Counted from the first letter of the stretch, positions 24,966-33,757 are shown. The stretch: DNA of 57,589 nt from Blastococcus sp. TF02-09 (GCF_003319105.1 NZ_QOHH01000016.1:1-57589); one strand, 5' to 3'. The notes: a model not told the origin generated them from the letters alone. A program made the numbers and translations.

Positions 24966-25967
24966 GTGAAAACCCTCGTGCTGCTCGCCCTCGTGGGCCT
25001 GGGCGCCCAGCTCGTCGACGGCAGCCTCGGCATGGCCTACGGCGCCACCTCGACGACGCTGCTGCTGGCCATCGGCACCAACCCGGCCGCCGCCTCGGCC
25101 ACCATCCACCTCGCCGAGATCGGGACGACGCTGACCTCCGGTGTCGCGCACTGGCGGTTCGGCAACGTGGACTGGAGGGTCGTCGCGAAGATCGGCATCC
25201 CCGGCGCGGTCGGCGCCTTCGTCGGCGCGACCGTGCTGGCGAGCCTCTCCACCGAGGTCGCCGCCCCGGTGATGTCGCTGATTCTGCTGACCCTCGGCCT
25301 CTACCTGCTGATCCGGTTCACCCTGCGCGGGATCAACCGGCGCAACCTCGGCAAGCCGGTCCGGAAGCGCTTCCTCGGCCCGCTCGGGCTGGTCGCGGGA
25401 TTCGTGGACGCGACCGGCGGTGGCGGCTGGGGCCCGGTCGGCACCCCGGCGCTGCTGGCCAGCGGCCGGATGGAGCCGCGCAAGGTCATAGGCTCGGTGA
25501 GCACCGCGGAGTTCCTCGTCGCGCTGTCCGCCAGCCTCGGCTTCCTGGCGTCGCTGGGCTCGCAAGGCATCAACCTCACCTGGGTGGCCGCCCTGCTCAT
25601 CGGCGGCTCGATCGCCGCGCCGCTCGCCGCCTGGCTCGTGCGGCACATCCCGCCGCGGATGCTCGGCTCCCTGGTCGGCGGTCTGATCCTGCTGACCAAC
25701 ACCCGGACGCTGCTGAAGAGCGACTGGATCGACGCCGGCGACGCGACCCGCTACGCCGTCTACGCGGTGCTCTACGTCGTCTGGGCCGCCGCCGTGGCGT
25801 GGTCCTACCGCGCGTACCGCACGGAGGCCGCGCTCGAGGCCGCCGAGGCCCTCGCCACGGAGGCCGAGCTCAACGCCCTCGCGGCGGACGCCGAGCGCAA
25901 CGTCGTCGCCGACGCCCCGGTCGTCGACCGGGCCACGGCCGGCCGGCCCAGCGCCCCGCGCGACTGA
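24966..25967 (+). CDS. TauE/SafE family sulfite/organosulfonate exporter
   Basis: The 333-residue membrane protein has about eight hydrophobic helices. Conserved repeats include GLGAQLVDGSLGMAYGATST near residue 12 and GFVDATGGGGWGPVGTPALL near residue 140, the paired glycine-rich loops of TauE/SafE proteins. It is expected to export sulfite or a similar anion formed in sulfur metabolism. GTG start. A cysteine leader peptide 87 bp upstream indicates attenuation control. The C-terminal Glu/Ala-rich tail (about 285-333) is cytoplasmic. Confidence 0.88.
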   Translation: MKTLVLLALVGLGAQLVDGSLGMAYGATSTTLLLAIGTNPAAASATIHLAEIGTTLTSGVAHWRFGNVDWRVVAKIGIPGAVGAFVGATVLASLSTEVAAPVMSLILLTLGLYLLIRFTLRGINRRNLGKPVRKRFLGPLGLVAGFVDATGGGGWGPVGTPALLASGRMEPRKVIGSVSTAEFLVALSASLGFLASLGSQGINLTWVAALLIGGSIAAPLAAWLVRHIPPRMLGSLVGGLILLTNTRTLLKSDWIDAGDATRYAVYAVLYVVWAAAVAWSYRAYRTEAALEAAEALATEAELNALAADAERNVVADAPVVDRATAGRPSAPRD

Positions 25968-26004
25968 AGGCACGCCGAGCTGGGATCAGCTCACCTGATC
26001 CCCG

Positions 26005-26042
26005 AGCGTCCTCCCTCACCGCGCACCGTGAGGGAGGACGCT
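26005..26042. terminator. Strong 15-bp hairpin between convergent genes
   Basis: AGCGTCCTCCCTCAC (26005-26019) pairs perfectly with 26028-26042 around an eight-base loop. It ends the TauE/SafE gene and lies just before the stop of the converging epimerase gene. Confidence 0.85.
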
Positions 26043-26048
26043 TCATGA

Positions 26049-27044
26049 TCAGGGAGCCTGATCGTGGCGGGCCAGCAGCGAGGCTTCCAGTTCCGCAGGC
26101 AGGCCGGGTTCGGCGAGCTGGGCCATCCGGGCCAGGGGCGGCCGCCCGGAGACCTGCAGCCACGACCAGGTGTCGGCGACGGTCTCCACCAGCGGGCGCG
26201 TGGTCAACCCCAGCTCGCGGGCCCGGGTGGTGTCGACGTCCCACGCCGTCCGGGCGACGCCGCGCGGGAGCCACAGCGGCAGGTGCACCCACGGCTGGAC
26301 GTCCGCGGCGAGCAGGTCCGCCTCGGGCACCGGCACCCACTCCGCGTCGCTGCCGGTGACCTCGCGGCAGACGTCGAGCAGACCGCCCAGCGTGGTCATC
26401 CCGGTCGGGCCGGTGGCGTTGACGGCGCCGGAGACTCCCTGCTCGACGGCGGTCACCAGCCAGGAGGCGAGGTCGCGGGCGTCCACCACCGCGATCGGCT
26501 GCTCGAGCGCGTCCGGGACGACGACGCGGTCGCCCCGGGCGATGCGCTCCAGCCACCAGCCCAGCCTGTGGACGTCGTCCCACGGGCCGACGATCAGGCC
26601 GGCGCGGGCGGTGAGGAACCCCTCGCCCACCGCCGCGCCGATCACCCGCTCGGCGTAGGCCTTGTTCGGGCCGTAGTCGTCCTCGTCGGTGTCCCAGGTC
26701 GGCTCGTCGTCCTCTCGGCCGACCGGTCCGGGCGGCCAGCCGCGGTAGGCGTTGAGGCTGCTGACGAAGGCGTAGCCGGAGACACCGGCCAGCGCCGCAG
26801 CGGCGTTGCGGGCGGCGGCGCGCGTTTGGCAGGAGGTGTCGACGACGAGCTCGGGCGCCCAGTCCGCGAGCGCCCTCGGCAGTGCGTCCGGGTCGTCCCG
26901 GTCGCCGTGCAGCGCCCGCACGCCCTCCGGGGGCGCTCCGGACACGCCGCGGGTGAACGTGGCGACGTCGTGGCCGCGAGCCAGCGCCGCCGCCACCACG
27001 TGCCGGCCGAGGAAGTGGGTGCCACCGAGGACCAGGAGCCGCAT
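26049..27044 (-). CDS. NAD-dependent epimerase/dehydratase family (extended SDR)
   Basis: The 331-residue protein starts MRLLVLGGTHFLGRHVV, an atypical-SDR nucleotide-binding motif. It has VSSLNAYRGW in place of the serine strand and YGPNKAYAERVI holding the YxxxK pair (about residue 135). Similar proteins include reductases related to isoflavone reductases and mRNA-binding CSP41-type SDRs; the substrate is unknown. The ATG at 27044 matches the motif position. Confidence 0.83.
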   Translation of the reverse strand: MRLLVLGGTHFLGRHVVAAALARGHDVATFTRGVSGAPPEGVRALHGDRDDPDALPRALADWAPELVVDTSCQTRAAARNAAAALAGVSGYAFVSSLNAYRGWPPGPVGREDDEPTWDTDEDDYGPNKAYAERVIGAAVGEGFLTARAGLIVGPWDDVHRLGWWLERIARGDRVVVPDALEQPIAVVDARDLASWLVTAVEQGVSGAVNATGPTGMTTLGGLLDVCREVTGSDAEWVPVPEADLLAADVQPWVHLPLWLPRGVARTAWDVDTTRARELGLTTRPLVETVADTWSWLQVSGRPPLARMAQLAEPGLPAELEASLLARHDQAP

Positions 27045-27106
27045 GGCCCCACCCCAGCGGACCGCTCCTTCGGCCGTCCAGCCGGTTCGCGGTCGGCGTA
27101 GCCGGA

Positions 27107-27604
27107 TCAGACGGCGCGGCGGTGCACCTGGGGGACCTGCGGCAGCGGCGTCGACCGGGCGGCGGCCAGCACCATCTGGGGCGAGCGGGGCAGCCCGCGG
27201 CGGGTGCACAGCCGCAGCGCGCGGGCGCCGGTGAGCACGTCGGTCTCCGGCGGGACGACGAGCAGGTCCGCGCGCTGGGTGCCGCCGTTCCAGGTCAGGC
27301 AGACCACGAGCGGGTCCATGCTGCGGAAGCCGCCGGTGCGCACCAGCCGGTCACGGAGGACCAGCTTGCGCGGCGCCGGCTCCCACGCCTCCAGTGAGTA
27401 GGTGAAGCGCTCGATGCGGACGCCGCGGCGCTCCAGCTCCGCGATCAGCTCGGGCAGCTCGACGCCGAGGTCGCGGCTGCGCGGGAACCAGGCCCCGTCG
27501 AAGGCGGAGTTCCCGTCACCCGCGCCGTCCCGCAGGCTCACCCGGACATCGATGCCGCCCCGGAAGTGGTTCTCCACCGGAGCCATACGGGTGATCGTCG
27601 TCAT
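27107..27604 (-). CDS. DUF5994 family protein
   Basis: The 165-residue cytoplasmic protein has the family core DGAWFPRSRDLGVELPELIAEL near residue 35, then a beta-rich part with LRDRLVRTGGFRSMDP and DLLVVPPETD. DUF5994 proteins are confined to actinomycetes and have no known function. No cofactor motif or membrane segment is seen. Confidence 0.7.
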   Translation of the reverse strand: MTTITRMAPVENHFRGGIDVRVSLRDGAGDGNSAFDGAWFPRSRDLGVELPELIAELERRGVRIERFTYSLEAWEPAPRKLVLRDRLVRTGGFRSMDPLVVCLTWNGGTQRADLLVVPPETDVLTGARALRLCTRRGLPRSPQMVLAAARSTPLPQVPQVHRRAV

Positions 27605-27775
27605 GCGGTCGGCCGCCTCTCGTGCACTCGTCCCCCGGCGACCATGACCCATGGCCCCGAGGAGAACGTAGGCGCGGTGGCGCGCGCGTCCCGGTGCACG
27701 AGTGACGGGCGTGGCGACCGTCCGCGGCTCGTCGTCACCCCTCGTGCACGGCCCGCCACGACCCAAACCACTGCG

Positions 27776-27820
27776 CCGCTTCTCCGCGGAAAAGCGGGCT
27801 GCTTTTCCGCGGAAAAGCAG
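27776..27820. repeat. Two tandem 22-bp palindromes, copies of the 106-127 element
   Basis: Positions 27776-27797 are an imperfect copy (one C for T) and 27799-27820 a perfect palindrome with ends CTGC/GCAG. Both share the core CTTTTCCGCGGAAAAG with the copy at 106-127. All three lie next to gene ends. This looks like a dispersed intergenic palindrome family. Confidence 0.75.
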
Positions 27821-27857
27821 AAGGGCCCCCGGCGCGGGTGCGCGCGGGGGCCCTTCT
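27819..27857 (-). terminator. Terminator of the typA transcript
   Basis: AGAAGGGCCCCC (27819-27830) pairs perfectly with 27846-27857 around a GC-rich loop. It ends ten bases before the typA stop codon as read on the plus strand, i.e. directly downstream of typA. Confidence 0.85.
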
Positions 27858-27866
27858 CGCGGTGGC

Positions 27867-29759
27867 TCAGGCGGGCTTGGGCTTCTTGTTCTTGGCCTTG
27901 CCCCGCTCGGTCTGGTCGAGGACCACCTTGCGGATGCGGATGGTGGCCGGGGTGACCTCGACGCACTCGTCCTCGGCGCAGAACTCCAGCGCCTGCTCCA
28001 GGTTCAGGATCTTCGGCGGCACCAGGCGCTCGAGCTCCTCGGAGGTGCTCTTGCGCATGTTGGTGAGCTTCTTCTCCTTGGTGATGTTCACGTCCATGTC
28101 GTCCGGACGGGAGTTCTCCCCGACGATCATGCCCTCGTAGACATCGGTGCCGGGCTGGACCATGAGCTGGCCGCGCTCCTGCAGCGAGAACATCGAGTAC
28201 GTCGTCGCCACGCCCTGGCGGTCGGCGACCAGCGAGCCGGTCGGGCGGGCGCGCATGTCGCCCAGCCACGGCTCGTAGCCCTCGAGGTTGTGGTTGAGGA
28301 CGCCGGTGCCGCGGGTCTCGGTGAGGAACTCGGTGCGGAACCCAATGAGACCGCGGGACGGGACCATGTACTCCATCCGCGCCCAGCCGGTGTCGTGGTG
28401 CACCAGGTTCTCCAGCCGACCGCGACGGGTGGCCAGCGCCTGGGTCAGCGTGCCGACGTACTCGCCGGGAGTGTCGATCGTGACCCGCTCGACCGGCTCA
28501 TGCAGCGTGCCGTCGATCATCTTGGTCACCACCGTGGGGCGGCCGACCGTCAGCTCGAACTCCTCGCGGCGCAGCTGCTCGACGAGGATGGCCAGCGCCA
28601 GCTCGCCGCGGCCCTGCATCTCCCAGGTGTCGGGACGGTCGGTCTGCAGCATGCGGACCGACACGTTGCCGACGAGCTCCTGGTCGAGGCGGTTCTTGAT
28701 CAGGCGGGCGGTCAGCTTCTTGCCCGACTTGCCCGACAGCGGCGAGGTGTTGATGCCGATGGTGATCGAGATCGACGGCTCGTCGACGGTCAGCGGCGGC
28801 AGCGGGCGCGGGTCGTTCGGGTCGGCGAGGGTGTCGCCGATCATGACGTCCTCGATGCCGGCGATGGCCACGAGCTCACCGGGGCCGGCGCTCTCGGCCG
28901 GGGTGCGGGTGAGCCCCTCGGTGACCAGCAGCTCGGTGATCCTGACGTTCTTGATCGTGCCGTCGGTGCGACACCAGGCGACCTGCTGGCCGCTCTTCAT
29001 CGTCCCGGAGTGGATGCGCAGCAGCGCGAGACGGCCGAGGTAGGGCGAGGCGTCGAGGTTGGTGACCTGCGCGCGCAGCGGCTCCTCGGCGTCGTACTCC
29101 GGCGCCGGGATGGTGTCCAGCAGCGTCTTGACCAGCGGGGCGAGGTCGTCGTTGTCCGGCTCGCTGCCGTTCTCCGGGCGGGTGAGCGAGGCCTTCCCGC
29201 TGCGACCGCTGCAGTACACGATCGGGAACTCGAGGGCGTCGGCGTCCAGGCCGGCGTCCTCCATGAGCTCCATGAACAGCTCGTAGCACTCGTCGACGAC
29301 CTCGGCGATGCGAGCGTCGGCGCGGTCGGTCTTGTTGACCGCGAGGATGACCGGCATCCCCTTGCCCAGCGCCTTGCGGAGCACGAAGCGGGTCTGCGGG
29401 AGCGGGCCCTCGGAGGCGTCGACGAGCAGGCAGACGCCGTCGACCATCGACAGGCCGCGCTCGACCTCGCCACCGAAGTCGGCGTGGCCGGGGGTGTCGA
29501 CGATGTTGACGACGACGGGGTTGCCGTTCTCGTCGGCCAGGTGGATCGCGGTGTTCTTGGCCAGGATGGTGATCCCGCGCTCGCGCTCGAGGTCCATCGA
29601 GTCCATCACGCGGTCCTGCGTGGAGTCGTTGTCCGTCCCCTCGCCCTTGGCGCGCCCGAGGGCACCTGCCTGGCGGAGGAGGGCGTCGACCAGGGTCGTC
29701 TTCCCGTGGTCGACGTGAGCGATGATCGCCACGTTGCGCAGGTCGTCGCGAGTGGGCAT
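27867..29759 (-). CDS. typA: Translational GTPase TypA/BipA
   Basis: The 630-residue ribosome-binding GTPase has G1 AHVDHGKTTLVDALL near residue 14, the effector loop region ERERGITI, G3 DTPGHADFGGEVER and G4 NKTD. EF-G-like domains III/V and the TypA-specific C-terminal domain follow. It acts on the 70S ribosome in stress adaptation and 50S assembly. The ATG at 29759 is preferred over the GTG at 29771 because GAGGTG lies nine bases upstream. The C-terminal Lys-rich tail (KNKKPKPA) is usual for actinomycetes. Confidence 0.96.
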   Translation of the reverse strand: MPTRDDLRNVAIIAHVDHGKTTLVDALLRQAGALGRAKGEGTDNDSTQDRVMDSMDLERERGITILAKNTAIHLADENGNPVVVNIVDTPGHADFGGEVERGLSMVDGVCLLVDASEGPLPQTRFVLRKALGKGMPVILAVNKTDRADARIAEVVDECYELFMELMEDAGLDADALEFPIVYCSGRSGKASLTRPENGSEPDNDDLAPLVKTLLDTIPAPEYDAEEPLRAQVTNLDASPYLGRLALLRIHSGTMKSGQQVAWCRTDGTIKNVRITELLVTEGLTRTPAESAGPGELVAIAGIEDVMIGDTLADPNDPRPLPPLTVDEPSISITIGINTSPLSGKSGKKLTARLIKNRLDQELVGNVSVRMLQTDRPDTWEMQGRGELALAILVEQLRREEFELTVGRPTVVTKMIDGTLHEPVERVTIDTPGEYVGTLTQALATRRGRLENLVHHDTGWARMEYMVPSRGLIGFRTEFLTETRGTGVLNHNLEGYEPWLGDMRARPTGSLVADRQGVATTYSMFSLQERGQLMVQPGTDVYEGMIVGENSRPDDMDVNITKEKKLTNMRKSTSEELERLVPPKILNLEQALEFCAEDECVEVTPATIRIRKVVLDQTERGKAKNKKPKPA

Positions 29760-29857
29760 GCGGAAGGGCACCTCAGGGGGTTCGGGGAGGCCGCAGCGTC
29801 AGCGCGCGGCATCTCGTGCAACAGCCGCTCGTGCGGCGACCTTCCCAGAGTAGTCGC

Positions 29858-30205
29858 TCAGCCGACCCGTTCCGGCTCCCGAGCGCCGTCGGCCACCCCG
29901 AAGGTGACCCCGGCTGCGGTCAGAGTGACCAGACTCACCGCCAGCCAGGCCGGCAGCCCCACCCCGATGGCCAGCACGTGCGCCAGGACGAACGCCCCGA
30001 CGTACAGGGCGGCCAGCGCGACAGCGGTCCCCGGACCCTTGCGGTGGAGCCACAGGTAGCCGGCCGCCAGCCCCGCCGCGGCGAAGACGGCGCCGCCGAG
30101 CGCCCGGATGCCGGTGCCCTGCGCGATGCCGAAGCCGGCGGCCAGGCCGACGACGACCAGTGCGGCCGAGGGGAAGCGGGTGCGGACGAGGCTGCTGGTC
30201 GACAT
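29858..30205 (-). CDS. Small four-helix membrane protein
   Basis: The 115-residue hydrophobic protein has about four membrane segments, e.g. SAALVVVGLAAGFGIA near residue 13 and AVALAALYVGAFVLAHVLA near 62. It has no signal or catalytic motif. GACACT lies six bases before the ATG, compatible with a leaderless start. Unrecognised; possibly a DUF3017/DUF2568-type protein. Confidence 0.6.
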   Translation of the reverse strand: MSTSSLVRTRFPSAALVVVGLAAGFGIAQGTGIRALGGAVFAAAGLAAGYLWLHRKGPGTAVALAALYVGAFVLAHVLAIGVGLPAWLAVSLVTLTAAGVTFGVADGAREPERVG

Positions 30206-30224
30206 GCCCCCAGTGTCCCGCGGC

Positions 30225-31532
30225 TCAGTTCCAGGGCGACGACCACGGGGCGACGCCCCACGCGCCGCCGTCAGCGATGTCGAACGGCGCCGGGCCGACG
30301 TCCTCCGGGACGGTCGCCGCGGTCAGGGTGGACGACGCGTCGAGCGCCACGGTGAGCACCTGCGCCGTCTCCGCATCGGCCCAGCCGCCGTAGCTGCGCC
30401 AGGTCAGCAGCGCGAACGCCGACATGCCCGGCGCGACCCCCACCCGCTCCACCGACGCCGGGTCCCCCTGAGGCGTCTCCCCCGGCAGCACCTGCAGCGC
30501 CAACGGTCGGCCACCCTGCAGGAGGACGACGACCGGCACACCTTCCAGCCAGCAGGGCGCCGTCCCGGTGTTGGTGGCCTGCACCGCCGCCGCACGGGCG
30601 CCCATCGCGGCGTCGAAGCCGCCCACCGCGAAGGTGAGGTCCGACGAGGCGCAGGGGACGTCGGCGACCACCGGTGTCGGGCTGGACGGAGGACTGGGCG
30701 CGGGAGGGGGCGCCGGGACGGGCTCGGGAACGGGCGCCGGGACGGACGGCGTGACGCCCGTCGACGGGGCGGTCGACGCCGGGGGGACCGTCGGGGCCGG
30801 GACGAGCAGCGCCGCGAGCAGGAGCACCCCGACGGTGAGGACGGCGACACCCCCGGCCACCGCCCGCCATGCCGGTGGCTCTCGCAAGGCCTGCAGCGAC
30901 CGCTGGACCAGCACGGCGGCTGCCACGGCCACGGCGTCCACCACCGGCAGCTCGGTCAGGGACTCGGAACTGTCGACGACCCAGGTCAGCACGACCGCAC
31001 CCACACCGACGGCGCTGACCAGCAGTGCCGTGAGCCACTCGTGCCGCGGGGTGGGCAGCTGCGAGCGGACCACGCGCGCGGCCAGCAGCACCCCGCCGGC
31101 CTGGGCGAACCACGCGCCGACGAGCGCGACGGCCAGGAAGTGCGGGCCGCTGAACGCCGCGATCAGCAGCGGAAGACCGGCGCAGAGAGCCACCCCGCAG
31201 GTGATCAGACCCGCGACCAGCGCGTGCACCGGCGCCGCGCGCGCCGGAGCGGCCGGGCGCCGGGGGGTCAGCGAGAGCGTCCACGCGAGCAGGACGGCAG
31301 CCAGGACGAGGACCCCGAGCCCGCCACCGACGACGAACCACAGCCGCCGCAGGCCCGCCTCGATGTCGGCCGGCGAACACTGCCCGGCCAGCTGGCACGG
31401 TGCGGAGTCGTCGAGCCAGACGCGGGTGTACCAGCCCGTCCGCAGTGCGCCGGCGAGCGCGACGAGCCCACCGAGCAGCCCGATGGCTCCGACGACGAAG
31501 CGCGCGCGGGTCACGCGGGCAGCCTGCCCCAT
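30225..31532 (-). CDS. Membrane protein with C-terminal DUF4232 domain
   Basis: The 435-residue protein has seven or eight membrane helices in the N-terminal half (about 10-250), a Pro/Thr/Ser-rich external linker (about 255-300), and a DUF4232 domain. The domain is marked by CASSDLTFAVGGFD, ATNTGTAPCWLEGVPVV and a Trp-rich end. DUF4232 domains are normally on secreted actinomycete lipoproteins; fusion to a multipass segment is less common. Function unknown. Confidence 0.72.
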   Translation of the reverse strand: MGQAARVTRARFVVGAIGLLGGLVALAGALRTGWYTRVWLDDSAPCQLAGQCSPADIEAGLRRLWFVVGGGLGVLVLAAVLLAWTLSLTPRRPAAPARAAPVHALVAGLITCGVALCAGLPLLIAAFSGPHFLAVALVGAWFAQAGGVLLAARVVRSQLPTPRHEWLTALLVSAVGVGAVVLTWVVDSSESLTELPVVDAVAVAAAVLVQRSLQALREPPAWRAVAGGVAVLTVGVLLLAALLVPAPTVPPASTAPSTGVTPSVPAPVPEPVPAPPPAPSPPSSPTPVVADVPCASSDLTFAVGGFDAAMGARAAAVQATNTGTAPCWLEGVPVVVLLQGGRPLALQVLPGETPQGDPASVERVGVAPGMSAFALLTWRSYGGWADAETAQVLTVALDASSTLTAATVPEDVGPAPFDIADGGAWGVAPWSSPWN

Positions 31533-31580
31533 GATCCCGCCGGCGACGGGGAGGCCGGCGACGGAACGCCCCCGACGCGC

Positions 31581-31615
31581 GAGGGCCCCTGACGCAGCTC
31601 GCGTCAGGGGCCCTC
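31581..31615 (-). terminator. Terminator of the yceI-like gene
   Basis: GAGGGCCCCTGACGC (31581-31595) pairs perfectly with 31601-31615 around AGCTC. It lies 19 bases beyond the stop codon of the minus-strand YceI gene. Confidence 0.85.
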
Positions 31616-31634
31616 GACGGGTCGTGCGGGGGGA

Positions 31635-32192
31635 TCAGGCGGCGCGGAGCACGGCCTCGATCTCGAGCTCGACGTTGATCTTGTCGCCGACGACGACGCC
31701 GCCGCCGTCCATCGGCATGTCGATGTCGACGCCGAACTCGGAGCGGGAGATGACGGTCTTGGCGCTGAAGCCGGCGCGCGTGCCGCCGTAGGCGTCCGGG
31801 CCGAAGCCGTTGAGCTCGAGCTCCAGGGTGACCGGCTTGGTGATGCCCTTGAGGGTCAGCTCACCGTCGACGTGCCAGTCCTCGCCCTCGGCGCGCACGC
31901 CGGTGGAGCGGAAGGTCATCACGGTGTGGTTGCCCACGTCGAAGAAGTCGGCGGACTTGATGTGGGCGTCGCGCTGCTCCTGACGGGTGTCGATCGAGTC
32001 CATGTTGATCGTCGCGGTGACCGACGACTGCGCCGGGTCGGCGGCGGTGACGAGCTCGCCGGAGAACTCACGGAAGTAGCCGCGCACCTTGCTGACCATC
32101 ATGTGGCGGACGGAGAAGCCGACGGTCGAGTGGCTGGCGTCGATGTCCCAGGTGCCGACGACGTAACCGGGGATCTGGACGGTGCTGGTCAT
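31635..32192 (-). CDS. YceI family protein (lipocalin-like, isoprenoid binding)
   Basis: The 185-residue cytoplasmic protein begins with GTWDIDASHSTVGFSVRHMM. It has VRGYFREFSGEL, RDAHIKSADFFDV and LTLKGITKPVTLE, the sequential YceI beta-barrel blocks. Members bind polyisoprenoids; there is no signal peptide, as in actinobacterial versions. It is divergent from a MarR gene with a shared operator, so repression by that MarR protein is likely. Confidence 0.93.
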   Translation of the reverse strand: MTSTVQIPGYVVGTWDIDASHSTVGFSVRHMMVSKVRGYFREFSGELVTAADPAQSSVTATINMDSIDTRQEQRDAHIKSADFFDVGNHTVMTFRSTGVRAEGEDWHVDGELTLKGITKPVTLELELNGFGPDAYGGTRAGFSAKTVISRSEFGVDIDMPMDGGGVVVGDKINVELEIEAVLRAA

Positions 32193-32233
32193 GGTGTCTC
32201 CAAGTGGTTGAGCGTGTGACCTTCGCGAGCTGC

Positions 32234-32239
32234 AGCATA
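32234..32239 (-). promoter_or_regulatory. -10 element of the yceI-like gene
   Basis: TATGCT on the minus strand lies 41 bases before the ATG at 32192 and touches the MarR-type palindrome. Confidence 0.5.
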
Positions 32240-32255
32240 GTTGAGCGCTGAACTA
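32238..32255. promoter_or_regulatory. MarR-type operator in the yceI/marR divergon
   Basis: The 18-bp inverted repeat TAGTT-g-AGCGCT-g-AACTA is palindromic at every position except the two symmetric G residues. It overlaps the -10 of yceI and the -35-like TTGAGC (32241-32246) of marR. A bound dimer would therefore block both promoters. Confidence 0.75.
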
Positions 32256-32264
32256 TTCCGCCAG

Positions 32265-32270
32265 TAGGAT
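32265..32270 (+). promoter_or_regulatory. -10 of the leaderless marR transcript
   Basis: TAGGAT ends six bases before the ATG. TTGAGC lies 18 bases upstream as a -35. Confidence 0.6.
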
Positions 32271-32276
32271 GTCGGC

Positions 32277-32795
32277 ATGACCGCGCACGTGTCACCCGCC
32301 CCCTCCGGCGCCCCCGACCTGACCGCACCGCGGTGGCTCGACGCCGAGGAGCAGCGGGCGTGGCGCGCATGGCTGTTCAGCGCCCAGCTGCTCATGGACC
32401 GCCTCGACCGCGAGCTCACCCGCAGCACGGGCATCTCGCACGCCTACTACGAGATCCTGGTCGCCCTCTCCGAGGCTCCCGAGCAGATGATGCGGATGAG
32501 CGAGCTGGCCGACCGGTGCCTCTCCTCGCGCAGCCGCCTCTCCCACGCCGTCTCCCGGCTGGAGGAGCGCGGATGGGTGCGCCGGCAGGTCTGCGCCGAG
32601 GACGGCCGCGGGCAGCTCGCCGTCCTCACCGAGGAGGGGTTCGCCGCACTGGACGCCGCCGCCCCGGTGCACGTGGAGAGCGTGCGCGCGCACCTGTTCG
32701 ACCAGCTCACCCCCGAGCAGGTCGGGCACATGCGCGACCTGGGCGAGACGCTCCTGGAGCACCTCGACCCGGCCGCGGCCCGCGCCCTCCCCTAG
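32277..32795 (+). CDS. MarR-family transcriptional regulator
   Basis: The 172-residue winged-helix repressor has dimerisation helices around RAWLFSAQLLMDRLDREL and the HTH at MSELADRCLSSRSRLSHAVSRLEERGWV (about 75-102). The wing contains RRQVCAEDGRGQLAVLTEEG. It is transcribed from a leaderless promoter overlapped by a palindrome, so it most likely represses itself and the divergent yceI gene. The ligand is unknown. Confidence 0.92.
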   Translation: MTAHVSPAPSGAPDLTAPRWLDAEEQRAWRAWLFSAQLLMDRLDRELTRSTGISHAYYEILVALSEAPEQMMRMSELADRCLSSRSRLSHAVSRLEERGWVRRQVCAEDGRGQLAVLTEEGFAALDAAAPVHVESVRAHLFDQLTPEQVGHMRDLGETLLEHLDPAAARALP

Positions 32796-32798
32796 GAC

Positions 32799-33692
32799 TC
32801 AGTCCCGGACCACGACGTCCGGTGGTGCGGCTGGCCACCGGGGCACACCGGCGATCGGGCCGTCGCCCAGCCGCGTCGTGAAGCGCGGCGGCCGCTTCTC
32901 GAGGAACGAGGCCACGCCCTCGGCGCTGTCGGGGCCCGCGCCGAGCTCCACCACCGCCCGTGACTCCGCGCGGTGCGCGTCCCACGGCGATGCGGCGCCG
33001 AGCATCGACCACAGCAGCTGACGGGCGGCGCCGACGGCCACTCCGCTGGTGTTCGCGACGATCTCGCGGGCCAGCGCGGCGGCGGCGGGCAGCAGCTGGT
33101 CGTCGGGCACCACCCGGGAGACCAGGCCGCCGCGCAGCGCCTCCGCGGCGTCGAAGACCCGCCCCGTGGCGACCCACTCCATCGCCTGGCTGATCCCGAC
33201 CACCCGCGGCAGGAACCACGTCGAGGCCGCCTCCGGCACGATGCCGACCCGGCCGGACACGAAGCCGAAGCGCGCCGACTCCGCGGCGATCCGGACGTCC
33301 ATCGGCAGCGTGAGCGTCGCGCCGACACCCACCGCCGGCCCGTTGACCGCGGCGATGACCGGCTTGCGCAGCGCGGCGAACGCCAGGATCACCACTCCCC
33401 CGGCGTCCCGGGGATAGCCGGCGATGTCCTCGCGCAGCCCCGGCGGCCGGTGCCGGGTCAGCCGGTCGGCGAAGGTGTCCGCGCCGCCGCCCAGGTCCGC
33501 GCCGGCGCAGAAGCCCCGGCCCGATCCGGTGACGACGACGACGCGCACCTCGTCGTCCGCGTCCGCGGCGGCCGTCACCCGGACCAGCTCGTCGGCCATC
33601 GTCGGGGTGAAGGCGTTCAGCCGCTCCGGGCGGTGCAGCCGGATCGTGGCGACCCGGTCGGCGACCTCGTAGCGGAGCTCGGTGAGATCCAT
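32799..33692 (-). CDS. Enoyl-CoA hydratase/isomerase
   Basis: The 297-residue crotonase-family protein has HRPERLNAFTPTM near residue 18, GSGRGFCAGADLGG near 56, NGPAVGVGATLTLPMDVR near 113 and a catalytic Glu in GIVPEAAST near 147. It is in beta-oxidation or a related acyl-CoA path. It is convergent with marR (3-bp gap). The cluster of acyl-CoA synthetases downstream suggests a joint role in lipid catabolism. Confidence 0.9.
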   Translation of the reverse strand: MDLTELRYEVADRVATIRLHRPERLNAFTPTMADELVRVTAAADADDEVRVVVVTGSGRGFCAGADLGGGADTFADRLTRHRPPGLREDIAGYPRDAGGVVILAFAALRKPVIAAVNGPAVGVGATLTLPMDVRIAAESARFGFVSGRVGIVPEAASTWFLPRVVGISQAMEWVATGRVFDAAEALRGGLVSRVVPDDQLLPAAAALAREIVANTSGVAVGAARQLLWSMLGAASPWDAHRAESRAVVELGAGPDSAEGVASFLEKRPPRFTTRLGDGPIAGVPRWPAAPPDVVVRD

Positions 33693-33757
33693 GCCGCACC
33701 GTGCCAGCCCGCAGCCCGAGCGGTCAACGGTGACTGTTGGCCGGGGCCCTGCGGCCC

